From the NCBI GenBank assembly GCA_006384855.1, contig VCJN01000839.1, forward strand, positions 181,484 to 245,483: 64,000 bases of DNA. Direction: 5' to 3'. Shown here piece after piece: positions 34,402 through 46,115 of this stretch. Position 1 is the stretch's first letter. The number at the start of each line of letters is the position of its first letter. The notes beneath the pieces were generated by a model. It had not been told where the DNA came from, made no database searches, and worked only from the letters and a program-made list of their open reading frames with translations. This DNA comes from Tetraselmis striata (Eukaryota; Chlorophyta; Chlorodendrophyceae; Chlorodendrales; Chlorodendraceae). The position numbers were made by a program, and so were the translations under genes.

Positions 34402-36118
34402 ATGGCCGACCCCGAGAAGCGCGCCGCTCGCAACTGTGTTCGCGGGCACCCCAAGTGTCGTCGACCCGTCAAGAAAGACGGGCACCGCATGTCGGCGCTA
34501 GACCCCGAGTCCCTGAACCTTGCCGTGAAAGCGCTGCTGCCCCTACCGTGCCACGTAGAAGATCGTGCATTGGTGCTCGCTAACCCCTCCCACTACCGAG
34601 CACATAAATCCCACTTCCGCGACGAAGACAAGGTTCCAAGTCAGGGTGGACGAGGCAAGAAGCTCGGACCCAAGGCTCGAGTGATCCCAATGGGGACATT
34701 ATTCCGTGACACACCAAGCCAACCAACCGACGCCCCGCTCCGCGTGCCCCAGCCACCCGCGCCACGTGTGCCTCCCACAGCACGTAGGTTAGAAGAGAGC
34801 GGCGCAGAGAAGGAAAACCGTGGCGAAGTTTCAGGCACGCCTACTCATGTTGGTGTAGGCAGCGGCATCCGCAACCGCCCTGCACTCGCCCCGTCGCGCA
34901 CGCCGATAGGACAGAGTACGGTACGCCATCCAGCTCCCACCAATTCCCCACCAGCCGGCCCCAAACGGCGCCGGCGCCTTGGAGGTGCTGCCCGCGGGGG
35001 AATCCCACCATCGCCTAGTGGTGCTACTTCATCACCAGCCTTCGCCCCTCCTCGTCATGCAGCTGCGCCTCGTCCACCGCAGCCTATCCTACCCCGAGCA
35101 GCACCACACCGGATCCTCATGACATGTGCACGTGTTGCTGGAGCGCACACAACGCAACTACGAGACTGAGAAAACAAACAGCCAAAACAAGTCACGTATC
35201 ATCGACATGGTAAAAGAGACGATAGCTGAGCTTGAGGCCCATGTGGCAGCAGAGAAGGCAACACGCGAGGCGGCAGAGAAGATGCAAGCCGACCTAGAGG
35301 CTGCGGTCACTGCAGCCCCTTTGCAGACTCTAGAAGTGCAAGCGGGGCTGACCAAGCTGCAAGAGCAAACCAACGTGAAACTGACTTGGGAGAACATCAT
35401 GAAGAAATACCGTGTGTGGTTCACAGCCATACCTGAGCTCACTGGGATGCATAATGCAGAGGTGCTTCAAGCTTTGTTTGATTGGCGGGACTGGAACGGT
35501 CAAGTCCATCGCCTGCGTGACTGGAATGGCAAGACGACCATCGCACGGATGAAAACAGTTGCCCAAGGCTCAGCTAAGAGAAAGAGCGTTGGCAGGCATC
35601 TCAAGTCCCTGTCGCCACAAGACGCACTCCTCGCGACACTGGTCAAGCTACGCACTGGGTTGGGTACGAAGGTAATCAGCTCGTGGATGGGCATACCTCA
35701 CGGCACTCTCAGCATGGTGTTTGTTACGGGGATCAGCTTCGTGGACAATTTCTTCAACCCAAAGCAATCCCTACCGTGCAGCAAATGCAAGGGCCTCAAA
35801 TGGGGGAATGGAAAAAAGACTATGGGAAACATGTTGGATTGCACGGAGCTCCGGGTTTAGCAGCCATGTAGCCGCAAGGAGAGCATGACTTTGTTCTCCT
35901 ACTACAAGCATTATCACACGGTGAAGCTTCTCGCCGGCATCTTACCTTTGGGTGCGTACTGCGGGACGTCGGAGGCATACCCATGCAGAATCTCCGACCT
36001 GGACATCTTTCAGCAATCTCCGTTTCCTGCTGCCCTAGAGAGGGGAGACTGCATCCCTACGGACAAGGGCTTCGACGGGCTGGTTCGATCATCTCCTCGG
36101 TTAGCCGCGCACCCATAG
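34402..36118 (+). pseudogene. DDE_Tnp_4-type (IS4EU/Harbinger-like) transposase, broken
   Basis: The gene would encode a DNA transposase. The first frame (34402-35169) has a basic Cys-containing start (RNCVRGHPKCRRPVKKDG) and a Pro-rich linker. A frameshift near 35110 leads to the second frame: a coiled coil (KETIAELEAHVAAEKATREA), then LSPQDALLATLVKLRTGL, WMGIPHGTLSMVFVTGI and MGNMLDCTELRV, typical of this superfamily and including the first catalytic Asp. An in-frame TAG (35858) follows. The same frame then resumes with SYYKHYHTVKLLAGI, SEAYPCRISDLDIF and TDKGFDGL (second Asp). The region that should carry the third acidic residue is missing where the frame ends at 36118. It meets the nuclease gene on the other strand there. 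The family assignment is firm; activity is excluded by the lesions. Confidence 0.82.
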
Positions 36119-37336
36119 CAGCCGCGGCAGCCAAGTTGACCTCTGCCAGCTCGCATGCATCACCATTGGGGGTTATCAACCCCAACGCTCTGTGCTCCGC
36201 CTCGTCTGCTGGTATGTGCTGGCCAAGGAAGGCCCACCTTGCCGCAGCCACAGCACCATCCTCACCAAGCTTGGGCTCAACCCGCTTTGTATCAGGGTTG
36301 TAGGCCAAAGCATGTTCAAAGACGATGAGCGCATTTGTTGCTTTTTGCACCCATTCCGCCTCATCTAGGCATGTTGACCAAATACAAAGAGAAATGTAAG
36401 TCAACACCAGCACGTTGGAGTTCCCGCTGACCGGCAGTGCGTCAACAACAAGGCAAAGCTGGCAAAGGATTGACCGACATGTAGAGAATGCTTTCAAGTG
36501 GCCAGGAAGGGAGGGCAAGTGGCAGGTGAGGTTTGAAAGAAAACCTGCTCCAAGCTGTTGCTATAGGTTCTTGCAGGCGGTCAACGCTCAGCCTGGGCCA
36601 ACTTGTGGGACCTTCGTGTCGTAGTCGCAGCCCACCGCCAAGGTGTCCGCGACGAAGAAGCCGGTACCGCACCGTGCCAATAAAGTCAAGAAGTCGGACT
36701 TCCACTCATCCTCGTTAGGCCACAACTTACAATCCTCTGCGATTGCGCGATACCAAAGAGCAGCCCGCCCGCTGCCCCATGACACGCGGAAGAATACCCT
36801 AGAGATACCGTGAATGATGAAGTCTGCGTCCACGGTAGCGACTGCCCACGGCTCCGAACTAGGCGAGCAATGCCAGCTGCGCGTCCGCTTCGTAGGGAGC
36901 GACGATGTACGGAATATTGTGTTGGCGCAACTGACTAATCGTAGCTTTAACCGCCGCCCATCCTAAGGAAATAGCAGCCTTGACTGCCACCGCTGACGGG
37001 GTGGCGTCGTCGCCATGCATGACCTTTGCGAGTGCTGCGGCGCATCGCCGTTGCGGCTCGTGGTCGGTGCAGCGCTTCGCAGGGGTGGGCCCCCCATTCA
37101 AAACAAAGAGCAAATCAAGACCATGGCAAAGCACGTACTGGGCATGTTACAAGAACTCGCGCGCTAGAGACTCATAGATCTTGTATAACACGATGTCCTC
37201 CGCGCAGTGGTAGGCGAAGCGGTGTAGCCAGACGTGGGCGCCCACCCCGATCCGCTTGCCCTCGGCCGCAGCGTAGAAATTGGTGGCTCGAATCGCGGGG
37301 CCGAGATGCTTGAGTAGCTAGCTTCGGCACCCCCAT
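36057..37336 (-). pseudogene. XPG/EXO1-like 5' nuclease, broken
   Basis: The gene would encode a FEN/EXO1-type structure-specific nuclease. From ATG 37336 the order is MGVPK, then (after about 4 extra bases, CTAG) LLKHLGPAIRATNFYAA and GVGAHVWLHRFAYHCAEDIV (N domain), an in-frame TAA, DLLFVLNGGPTPAKR, then NIPYIVAPYEADAQLALLA (I domain). After a shift come AVATVDADFIIHGI, VGCDYDTKVPQVGP (helix-two-turn-helix) and, after an intron ending near 36367, FEHALAYNPDTKRVEP, as in EXO1 relatives. At least three lesions break it. The N-terminal Asp that binds metal in the family (VDAHxWLH) reads GAHVWLH here. It converges on the transposase at 34402-36118 with overlapping ends. It may be cargo of the same element or a captured host gene. 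Confidence 0.82.
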
Positions 37337-38159
37337 GGCAGCCCACAGCTTTGTGGCACGCGTGTAGACCGCACCGCAGCTGCGAGTTGTCGAAGCATGT
37401 AGGGTGTGACATTAAATCCGCGGAATTGCGGCGTCGGAGCGGGCGGGTACTGTTAGGGAGCGGGGTTTCCTGTGGCGATGTACAGCTCTCGTGGAGCCTC
37501 TTTGCGCTTCCGCGTTCTGGACGAAGCGCCGCCAAGAGTTGCCGGGAGTCTATAACCCAATAATCCAGCTGCCCCCGGTGACGGTGCCAAAGTGGTAGTA
37601 CTTAACGTTACTGTGAAAGAACTCTACATATAGTGCTATTACATCTCAAGCTTCCGGCCATCCTCTTCCGGCCATCCTCTTTCGATGGCCGCGGTCCGCC
37701 GATGCTGCCTCCATCTCGCGCGCTTGAGCTCTTGCGGTAAGGCCCCCAAGGGGGGATTGGAGGTGGAAAGGCGGGCATGGAAACCCCGTTTTACCTTGGG
37801 GCCATTCCTATTCGACTGAGCTATACGCAGCGCGAAATACACTCATCACCTGCCCGACCTCGAGACCAACGGATGTGTGGGATCCGGACGAGCTGTGTCG
37901 CATCGGCGACCCAGCCATCTGCGAATGTGCGGCGCCGTCTGATCAAGGCATGCAGCTTGAGGACGTGGTGTTCGCGTGGCCGTTTCTTTGGGACGATGCT
38001 GGCCCGAGTACGCTCTGGGACATTCGGTTTCACCTTTGCTTACGATGCGGAATTGTTGCAACCGTTTCACGAAACCCGACACGCACCCGAGGTATCGGGG
38101 GTGTTGCGTCCATTTCACGATTTCGAGGTAATTATTTCGGACCCATCGGGTTTTGCAGG
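37337..38159. other. Spacer, possible upstream part of the DIRS-like remnant
   Basis: Open frames occur on both strands (37777-38169 plus; 37846-38262 minus) but none is recognisable. TCTTTCGATGGCC-type duplications are seen near 37660-37690 (CTTCCGGCCATCCTCTT twice). Confidence 0.35.
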
Positions 38160-39780
38160 CGGCGCCTAATGGCGTAATGAACGGATGCGTAATGACTTTA
38201 ATGACTCGTACGATTCTCGGCGTGTCATCAAATATGTGTGAACTGTACATGGTGCCGGACACTTATTATTTTACACTGGTTGGGGCCACGGTTACGCGGT
38301 ATAAACGCATTTTGTTCCGGTTGGACAATGAAGCGGCCGTTGGTGCGGTTAACAAGGGCGATTCGACGTACCCCCCACATCAACAAGTTGCTTGTTGCTC
38401 GCGTATACCATAAAATGTGCTTGACGCGCTATCTGCACGTTTGGCACGCCACATCCCCCCCCCCCCCCCCCCTTGTCCGATTGTCGTCGCTCCGTGGTCG
38501 GCATGCCGGTCTTGCTCGCCTGCGCGCCGCTTGTCACCGCAGCAAGCCCCGTCGATGTAGCAACCCGTCCATGGTCAGACTGGGCTGGCCGCCAGCTGAT
38601 CCCCCGGTACCTGGCCGCGACTCCCTCACGGCACTCCGGCTTGTGTCTTCCAGCCCTTGAGTCGATGCAAGGCCCGGCGCCTCTGCCCCCGAACGCCCGC
38701 CCCGGGCCCTTGTCTCCCCGCGCTCACCGCCCTCGCCCGTTCTCACGGGGCGGCTGAGGGTTTCCCGGGTGTTTCGAACGGGTCGGCCGCATGGCGCCGC
38801 CGACCACTACTCCGTTTAACCTAGGATTCGAGTGGTTCACATGTGGAACACATACGGGTGGGAAGGCACACCATATCTTTTGCGGATCGGTCGCGGGTCG
38901 TACCGAGGTACGAGAATACGATTATATTTCGAAAAGCCCTCGCGAGTAGGCTGACCCCGTCCAAGTTGTACACACCCCCTCCCCACCCGCCGTAGGCGGA
39001 TCTCGAAGAGGCCGACGCAAGGCCGAGATTGCACATGAATTATTTTTAGCAGCCCCCCGTACATGGCTGCTGCCCGGCGGCGCCAACGGGCACTACCGGG
39101 ACTACGAGTATTAATTAAAAGATATCAGATAGCTGAGAACTGAAGCCCCCCCGTAGGACTCCCCGGTCGTCGCACGATCTAAGGACCCGCCGCAACCGGC
39201 CATCCCGCTCTGCCCCCGGCCGCACCCAGCCGGGCACGGGTCTTAGGGCTTACCAACGCCCACCACGCTGAGGTGAAGGTGGTGCCGCCGGGCCTTCCGC
39301 ACTCATCATGACCCTCCGCTCCCGGTGGACCGTTGCCTGGCGGCGGGCGCCGTCTTCGATATCACTGGCGAAGCCGGCATGTTTTACCGCAACCCAACGT
39401 TCGCACTGATTTTGGGTCGAGTTTCACGCGCCCCCCACCACAACGCATGCCGCGTTATTACAGTATTGCCGACGTGGTTTTCTGCACCGTGGTGGAAACC
39501 GCTCGTGGGGTCCCGCGTCGTGGGTTATTTCCGGTCGGGACAAGGCCATGTTTACGCGGCCGGACTGGCGCCTTGCGTCGCGAGAGCAACCGGTGCCGAA
39601 GCAACGTGTTTGGCGGCCTCACTGAGTGGTGTGTTGTGCGAACTCATTTCTTTGCTGTGTTGTCGGAGGGCAGCGCCCCACAGGACGTCTACCTGCCTCG
39701 CTTGTCGGACAGCATATACGCGTAAATGCGATGCGGTGAAGAGCTGGCGTGAATATATTCACCGCCGGGTCAATTAGGCT
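38160..39780 (+). pseudogene. DIRS-like retroelement remnant (RNase H region)
   Basis: The plus strand at about 38230-38450 reads RILFRLDNEAAVGAVNKGDS, and in the next frame PHINKLLVARVYH. This is the RNase H block of DIRS-type elements (DNxAAVxAxNKGxS...PxIN.LL). Further on, 39325-39560 gives VLPTWFSAPWWKPLV, like the W-rich segment that follows RNase H in these elements. Frameshifts, stops and a poly-C run (38455-38472) break the frame. No reverse transcriptase was recognised upstream. A tyrosine recombinase of matching type lies far away at 49510-50440 on the other strand. Confidence 0.6.
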
Positions 39781-40816
39781 CGAACCGGAGCGCTACTGAT
39801 TTCATCGTGGATCATCTACCCATATGCCCCGTAGCGAACTACAAGCACCGCATGCATACCGCTTTATGACGAGTGGGTTGCGCCCAGCGGACCGCTCGCG
39901 GCCGTCGGACTTGACGCCGGCGGTGTTGGGGGGGGGGGGGGGGGGGGGCGTGCGATTACATGATCGACTTCGCGTGCGTGTCCTCCGTGACCCCCACTTG
40001 GAGCAACGACCCCCGCTGGTGCACCCCGGGAATCGCGGCGACCGAGCGAGGCGGAGCATGGTAAGTTGGCAGCGGACCGGGCGTCTTCCGCCCCAGTGCA
40101 GGTTGTTCACCGGTACTACCCTTTCGTGGTTGAGGGCCGCGGCCGTCTCGGGAAGTCCGCTTTGACGGTGGTCTACATCTTCGCGGTGCTGTTGGCTGTG
40201 CGCAACTTCCCTTGCGGTCCTTCCGCCCCGACCTCATGCTTCCTTCGTGGTCAATCCGTTCAGGCACTTCGGAACTTTGTCGCCAGCCAACCTGTTGAGT
40301 TCCGCCGTCACCTGTCGCGCACACGGCGGGGGCTGTTGCAGCGGGTCTCGGCTTGCGTGCATGGTACCCTGGGCGGCATTCTCTCTGCCGGTGTGCAGAT
40401 GGCCAAGTCTGATGCGTGGGCTCGTGGCTGCCCATTGTGCGTCTTCTCATGTTACTGCTTCCACCTCGCAGTCGCTGTAGAGGACCTTTCTGATTGTCCC
40501 TATTTTTTTGGTGATTTCCTGATATCGCCTTCTGCTAATTAGGCTGCGGGCCAGAATTTTGGTCCATGGGGCACAATTCATTCCCGTTTTTCTACACTGG
40601 AACAACTCGGGCGGAACAACCGGGGCGCGGGGCTCGGGAACAACCGGGGCGCGGCGTACGCATGTCATAAAGCATCATATCATAAAGCACCAGCATATTA
40701 TGGTAAAGCATGTAGTCGCCATACGGCACTGTAACGGCTAACATTTGATTATTTCGACGCGCGATCACCGCGCATATGGATCTCACTCGCGGCACCACGT
40801 CGTCACCGGGTACATG
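39781..40816 (+). other. Possible retroelement remnant, unrecognised
   Basis: A plus frame at 40066-40542 is protein-like (RNFVASQPVEFRRHLSRTRRG) but of unknown family. A 21-base G run lies at 39928-39948. The end of the frame (GGTGATTTCCTGATATCGCC, 40510) recurs near 41399, so part of this is repeat. Confidence 0.3.
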
Positions 40817-41945
40817 GTAGGGCGACCTTCCGTGGTCAATGCCGCCGGGTATTTTATTTCGCAGTGTTTTAGACTGTGATCCAACATTACATTCGGCTCA
40901 GCGCCGCTATTGGAGTAGCCCGGGATGTTGTGTTGGGGAAGGCGTTCTACGTTTGGCGGGTGGGGACGCGACCGAGCTGGCGGCGGATTTGGCGTTGGGT
41001 GGCCTGCTAGTTGCACGCCCGTATGCGTGGCGCCCTGTTCTGGGTTGGACCCTCCCACTTCCGCTCCTTGCTGCGAGACCTCTACTTCGAAGCTCCTTTC
41101 CTGTCGGCGCCTTCACATCACATTCGGCCTAGTGCCGCTATTGGAGTGGCCCGGGATTGTGTGATGGGGAGAGCGTCCCTACTGCGTGGAGCGGAGGCTG
41201 ACTGGTGGCGATGTCTGGTCGGTGGCTGTCAAGGCGGTTCCCGCCTCTGGTGGCCCTAGCTGGATTTCTTCTGGATTTCTGTATGGATTTCTTGAATTTT
41301 GCAGCTGGCTCATGTAATAAATGATTTGACCGTTGCCTCATCCAACAGTGTTGGAAATTCCGTCACCGGCCTTGATAGAGATTTCCGATTGTCCTTTTCT
41401 GGTGATTTCCTCATATCGCCTTCTGCAGCTAGCTAAAGTAGAAATAAATTTAGATTTACAGCATGCTTCGGCAATTCACTGCTTGCTTACAATGGAGCGT
41501 CGCCTGGCCTGGCCTTTCCGTGACTGGATCGCTGCCTAAACGGCCGTCGTAGAGACGCTGCAAGGGTTTCACTGTTGCCAGTCCTGTCACGGGGACGAAA
41601 AAAATAAAAACAACAAACGTCGTCATCGTCGAGCAGAATCAGGCGGCATTACTCGAATGGGCCGACGCCCAAACGGGTAGAGCGGACCTTTCGTGGTCAG
41701 TGCCGGGTATTTTGATGGCAGTGTTTTAGACGGTGATCCAACAGTGTTGGAATTTCTGTCACTGGCCTCGAATTAGTCTTGCGAAATGCTTCGGCAATTT
41801 GCTTGATGACTATAACGAAGCGTCGCCTACCCAGGGCTTTCCGTAACTGGATTGCTGCCTAAACGGCCGTCGTAGAGACGCTGCAAGGGTTTCACTGGTG
41901 CCAGTCCTGTCCCGGGGGCGGGAAAAAAAATCAGGCGGCGTCACG
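40817..41945 (+). repeat. Cluster of dispersed repeats
   Basis: 40817-40885 and 41678-41755 share TTCGTGGTCA, GGGTATTTT and GCAGTGTTTTAGAC followed by GTGATCCAAC. 41515-41600 and 41830-41945 share GCTGCCTAAACGGCCGTCG and AGAGACGCTGCAAGGG; both match 16860-17020 inverted. 41105-41265 matches 735-895 inverted. No coding sequence was recognised. Confidence 0.75.
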
Positions 41946-43120
41946 GCGGGCAATCATAACTGCTAGTGTATCTATCTGTGAATTACAAAAAACAGTCACC
42001 GCGCGCTGGCAGTGACTACCCATACATTTAAAATCCCCACCACTGGTACCGGGTACCTGCTATTAATTATTAGGATTACAGGGGACCAGTACCTGTGCAG
42101 GCCCGGCCGCCCGGGTGTAAGGATTAGTACTATATCCTCGCTACTGTATATCGTCAGTTTTGCGTCAGCAGTCCCCACCCGGCCGGCGAAAGTGGCGGTG
42201 GTTACTACACTTGCCTGCGTTGCAGACTGGTCATCCACTTGCAGACACTCCGACACAAACGTTCGCTGACAGCCCAACGTTTGTGCATCACATATGAAGA
42301 CGACGTTGATCTCGGCAAGGACTGATATCATTACTTCCGACCTGTTGATAGAGTGGTAGCGCCAGGCCACCGCCTACAGCAGCAACGCGCACTGGTATCG
42401 CGCAGCGGTACGGTGGTAATCCTTACAAGTTCGGGTGGGCGCTAACGGTCGTCACTTTTTTTACTGGCAGCCATTCCGCCGTCCATCGCAAGCCGACTTC
42501 GACTTGGTTCAGTCAGACGATTCGTGCCTCGACCCGCACCATAGCGTGCATTGTTGAATCCCGAGACTGCACTTGCGATTGACAGCTGGCGATTATCCGC
42601 CGTTGACGACGGCGTTTGCTCTGGGCGCGACCAGTACTCTGAGCGCACGCCGAACACCATCAGTTTCGTGCGCCAACCGAAGCAAGCGCATCGGGGCGTC
42701 ACAGCCGCGGCACCTGCCGCAGCAAAGGCGCGCGCGACTCGCGGTCTGAGAGGGCGCGCCTTGGCAAGTAGTCACTCATCTGTGGAATCAAGTCCTGGGG
42801 CGCGTCTTGGAGTGCTGAGTGCGACTGAGCCAGAACCTGTGCGTGTCGGGGGTGCACTCGTCGACCGATTTCGGAGCGGCCGACGGGCGCCTGGCGATTC
42901 GGCGCGGACTGGAACAGAACGGCCCCGTCGCCGTCGCTGCTCCACAGGTGACCGCTCGCGACGATCGGCGTATTACCATATATTCTTCTCATTTGCCTGC
43001 CTTTGTTGCTGTGTGGGTGAAGCGTAGCTTGGCCCATCGACCTAATGCCTGGCTCGCGGCACCGTACTGGTGGTACACAGGGCGGGGACCGGTTTACAGC
43101 CGAGAGGCGCTGCGGGCGAG
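41946..43120. other. Spacer and upstream flank of the membrane-protein gene
   Basis: 41968-41998 holds a short LINE-tail match (GTGAATTACAAAAAA). A plus frame at 42551-43027 is open but unrecognised. The last few hundred bases probably contain the promoter and leader of the gene starting at 43121. Confidence 0.35.
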
Positions 43121-44328
43121 ATGAAGATAGTCACAGACGGAAACAGGCTCAGGGTAATCACGGCGACCACACCGCAGGTGCGGCTCAGCGCAGAGATGCA
43201 GTCGATATCAACGAGCGTCTTCTAGGGTCGTAATCCCGGACGATTTCTGAACAGGTAGTGTGAACTCTGCAGGCGGTGTTGGCGCTGGGGGTGATTGCGT
43301 GCCTGCTAGTTTCCCCGAGCCAAGGAAACGATGTGATGGGGGGAGGCGTGGCAAGCGCGCAGGCGAGCAACACAGATTACTACATGCGGTTTGAGGAGGG
43401 GAGTCCGCCGAGGGTGGACGGATCGCCTGTGAGAGTGCACTATGATGACTCGGATCAGGACGCGTCTGGGTGGCAGCTGTGGGACTACTTTTGGACCAGG
43501 CTCTTCAACTCCAATAACCATGACGATAGTGTGGACTCTGCCCCGCAGCCTGGCCCACGAACAGAGGATACTAGTGACACCTCGCCGCATACCGCACAAG
43601 CAACAGCACTATTATCCCGGCCCAACGATAAGGAGCGGAAAGAAGAGGAGAACACCTCTGTGCCGGTGCCGATGCCGCCGAACAGCTCAAATGCGAATTG
43701 CAGCTTGGTTGGTGGACAGCTACTGTTCTGCAATAGTAGCAATGGCACCAGCAGCGTCGTCAACCGTAAGCCCTTTCTCGAGAGGGTACAATCACAGGTT
43801 GAACCGCCGCGCCAGAGGCGCAATCCTCACAAGACCGCCATCGTTGTCTTCCTGTCCATCTGTGCTGTTTGCTCGGGTTGTGGGCTTCTCATAACGCTGG
43901 CCACGGGCACAGCCGCCTTCCGAAGGCGCAGATTCAATTTGCAGGCCGTCGAACTTGCAGCCCGAGAATTACTGACCCGGCAGACAGAGGGCAGGAGGGC
44001 AGCAGCCCAGGGGCAACATCGAGAAGCCAAGCTTCCTCCGCGGCCAGTGGTAATTGTGGGACCTAGAAATGATATCTTGGTGGGTTTTGAGGTGGCACCT
44101 TCATTGGCCTCCAAGGGCAGCAGCGCGTCAGAGGAGGATGTCCAAATTGCGGTGGCAACACAGGAGTCTCCTGTACCCCGAAACGCAGCGCCTCCACGAC
44201 TGTTACTCAGCCCGCTATCAGCAGCAGTGCGGACTAGTCAGGACCCACGCTCTCCTGGGCAGCCTGTGTCCCCGCCGCGATTGAGTCCGGATGACCCGGA
44301 GGCACGCGCAAACCTCTGGCAAGAGTAA
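43121..44328 (+). CDS. Single-pass membrane glycoprotein of unknown function
   Basis: Predicted type I membrane protein in the secretory route. Exons 43121-43153 and 43273-44328 join as CTCAGG|GTAATC to CTGCAG|GCG with matching phase (362 residues). The joined N-terminus (MKIVTDGNRLRAVLAL, then GVIACLLVSPSQG) makes a signal peptide that neither exon gives alone, which supports the model. The luminal part is acidic and has a cluster of N-glycosylation sequons (NSS, NCS, NSS, NGT) around residues 145-175. One membrane segment follows at about residues 200-225 (TAIVVFLSICAVCSGCGLLI), then an RRRR stop-transfer and a Pro/Ser-rich cytoplasmic tail of about 130 residues. I recognise no domain. It converges on the secreted-protein gene at 45031-46115. 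Confidence 0.72.
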
Positions 44329-44506
44329 CATGGAGGTATAGCAACTGCTTGTGAAGGATATCTAATCCTCACAAGTATTCTGTGGGACAATCCCTGACAG
44401 TCTGTTTGGACTGGCACTCCGTGTCTTCCCACTGTTAGGGGGTACCAAAGAGGGATGTGATGACAATAACACACTGTCAGGATAATGTGCTCGCAGCAAC
44501 GGACAT

Positions 44507-44511
44507 TGTAA
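44507..44511 (+). terminator. Candidate polyadenylation signal TGTAA
   Basis: TGTAA lies 179 nt after the stop of the membrane-protein gene. Chlorophyte genes commonly use this pentamer. A second one occurs at about 44650, so the assignment is uncertain. Confidence 0.35.
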
Positions 44512-44884
44512 AGCTATCCAAATCTAACGCTTGGGAATACTAGGCAATGAACTTTGCTTGCTGGTGCTGACAGGTATTCTGCGTACTGTGCGTAGTCATG
44601 AAGGGCGACTAGTTGATAGCACTGGCAAGGAGATTGTCAATACAAACATGGCATGTAAAGGTCAGCAAAGCATGATATACAAACTCAGAAATGCTCATTG
44701 AATGTGGAAAAGAGTTTTCAGTTTCCCAAAACCACAGCCGGACTATTCACTACTGTACTCCTTTCCCGCAAATGCCGGAACAGTTTATCATTTACCTATT
44801 GCGCTGAGAAGTTCCATGTGCGGGTGCATGATCGAGATATGGTGAGTGTCAACATAATGCAGTGTTAATCTCGGGTCGATCTTT

Positions 44885-44889
44885 TTACA
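44885..44889 (-). terminator. Candidate polyadenylation signal TGTAA
   Basis: On the minus strand TGTAA follows the stop of the NIDO-like gene by about 140 nt. Confidence 0.35.
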
Positions 44890-45030
44890 AGAGACAATAT
44901 ACTGAGTTGTAAGGCAACTGCAGTAAATGTCATTCCAATCTGGTAAAGACATATCAGGGCCTTGCTTTGGAAGAAGGGAGCAAAACCAGTGGCCTGCGAC
45001 GGCCAGTCTTAAGGAGCAGGCTCGTTCTGC

Positions 45031-46115
45031 TCACAGCTCCAGGTGACTGTAGTAGGCGCACTCCTGCACACCAGAGATATCGACCTGGGAGGTTGTGGCC
45101 TCGCCTGTGGAGGTGCCATACGCGACGGGCGTCGCCACGCCGTTGAGAGAGGACGAAGCATAGATCTCGATCTCGCCGCTTGAGTGCAGCGCGATTTGTG
45201 AGGTCCCTGTCACGGTGAGGCCGTCCACAAGATTATCCTTCCAGGTCACAACCAGGACCGAGCTACCGATCTGGCCAAAATATACATTGGATGGATCGGC
45301 GTTGTCAATCCATGGACCAGAGATCTGGACGCCGCCAACACCACTATTTGTTGCGTCAGTGTGATCAGCCAGAGTGGGAGTAGTAGTGAGGGGTGCGGTC
45401 ACGCCGCCGGCGTAGCCCAGGATGATGTAGCCTACGTTTAAAAGCGCACAGCAAAGGGGTTTATCAATCAAGGCCCAGCACGCCCCACCATGTTGTGCAC
45501 CTTCACTCAGAGCACCTGCCTACAGGAGTGTCAGGGAATGTGCCCGCGGGAGGGTAGGGCTGGGCAGGCGGGAAAACAGCGACCAGAAAAGCGGCTGTAC
45601 ATACCGTTGGAGCTGATTTTGACCTTGGTGTAGGTAGTGCCAAAGTAAGGGAATGTGAACCCCCCCGTGAAGGTGAACTCTGTTGCAAACGCGGTATCGG
45701 CAACCGATTCCAAAGTGCCCGTGGTGTCGCTGTACATCGGGGAGCTGCTCGCGGTCTGGCAGACCGACGTGGCGTCCGCGCAGAATTTGACAATCTTTCC
45801 TCCGAGATCGAAGGCGCCAGAGGCAAAGAACTGCGAAATGCCGACGAGGCCTGTGAATGAGGAGGGGGCGGTCAGGCCGTCGCAGCGGTCCGAGGGCAGC
45901 GGGTCCAGCAGGGCGCTCGCGTTAGATGGCAGCGACTGGCTGCGCGGCCTCTCCAGCTCGAGGATGCGGTGCTTGGGGTCGCCAGTCCAATGAACGCTCT
46001 TGTTCTTCAGCCGCGGCGTAGCACCGACGACATCGCGTACCGTGGCTGAAACACCCGCCAGCAGCACACACACCAGAAGGGCCGCGCCCAGACGGGCGGC
46101 GGCATGCCGCGACAT
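45031..46115 (-). CDS. Secreted NIDO-like beta-rich protein
   Basis: Predicted extracellular or vesicular protein of 303 residues. Exons are 46115-45605 and 45431-45031. CCAACG|GTATGT joins ACGTAG|GCTAC to make SSNGYIILG in phase, across the most conserved point of the domain. The start MSRHAAARLGAALLVCVLLA is a signal peptide with a likely cut after VSA. Residues from about 145 on match the NIDO/nidogen-like pattern: FTFPYFGTTYTKVKISSNGY, then SNVYFGQIGSSVLVVTWKDN, then QIALHSSGEIEIY. In that family the segment forms a beta-sandwich in extracellular matrix or adhesion proteins. No transmembrane segment follows. The gene ends in TGA and converges on 43121-44328. The domain call is by pattern; the function is unknown. 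Confidence 0.75.

Larger units (their letters stand above)
44329..45030. other. Shared 3' intergenic region of two convergent genes
   Basis: About 700 bp separate the two stop codons. It contains TGTAA on the plus strand at 44507 and on the minus strand at 44889, suited to ending both transcripts. Nothing else was noticed. Confidence 0.5.

Noticed and set aside
35858-37200. Reassigned stop codons (TAA/TAG as glutamine, as in some ulvophyte algae)
   Set aside because: In-frame TAG in the transposase and TAA in the nuclease would fit glutamine, but both genes also have frameshifts. The intact ORP (852 codons in exons 2-12), NIDO-like and membrane-protein genes contain no internal TAA or TAG, and the ORP ends at TAG where the family ends.
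42551-43027. Plus-strand frame upstream of the membrane-protein gene as a separate gene
   Set aside because: Arg/Ala-rich composition typical of chance frames in GC-rich DNA, with an equally open frame on the opposite strand.
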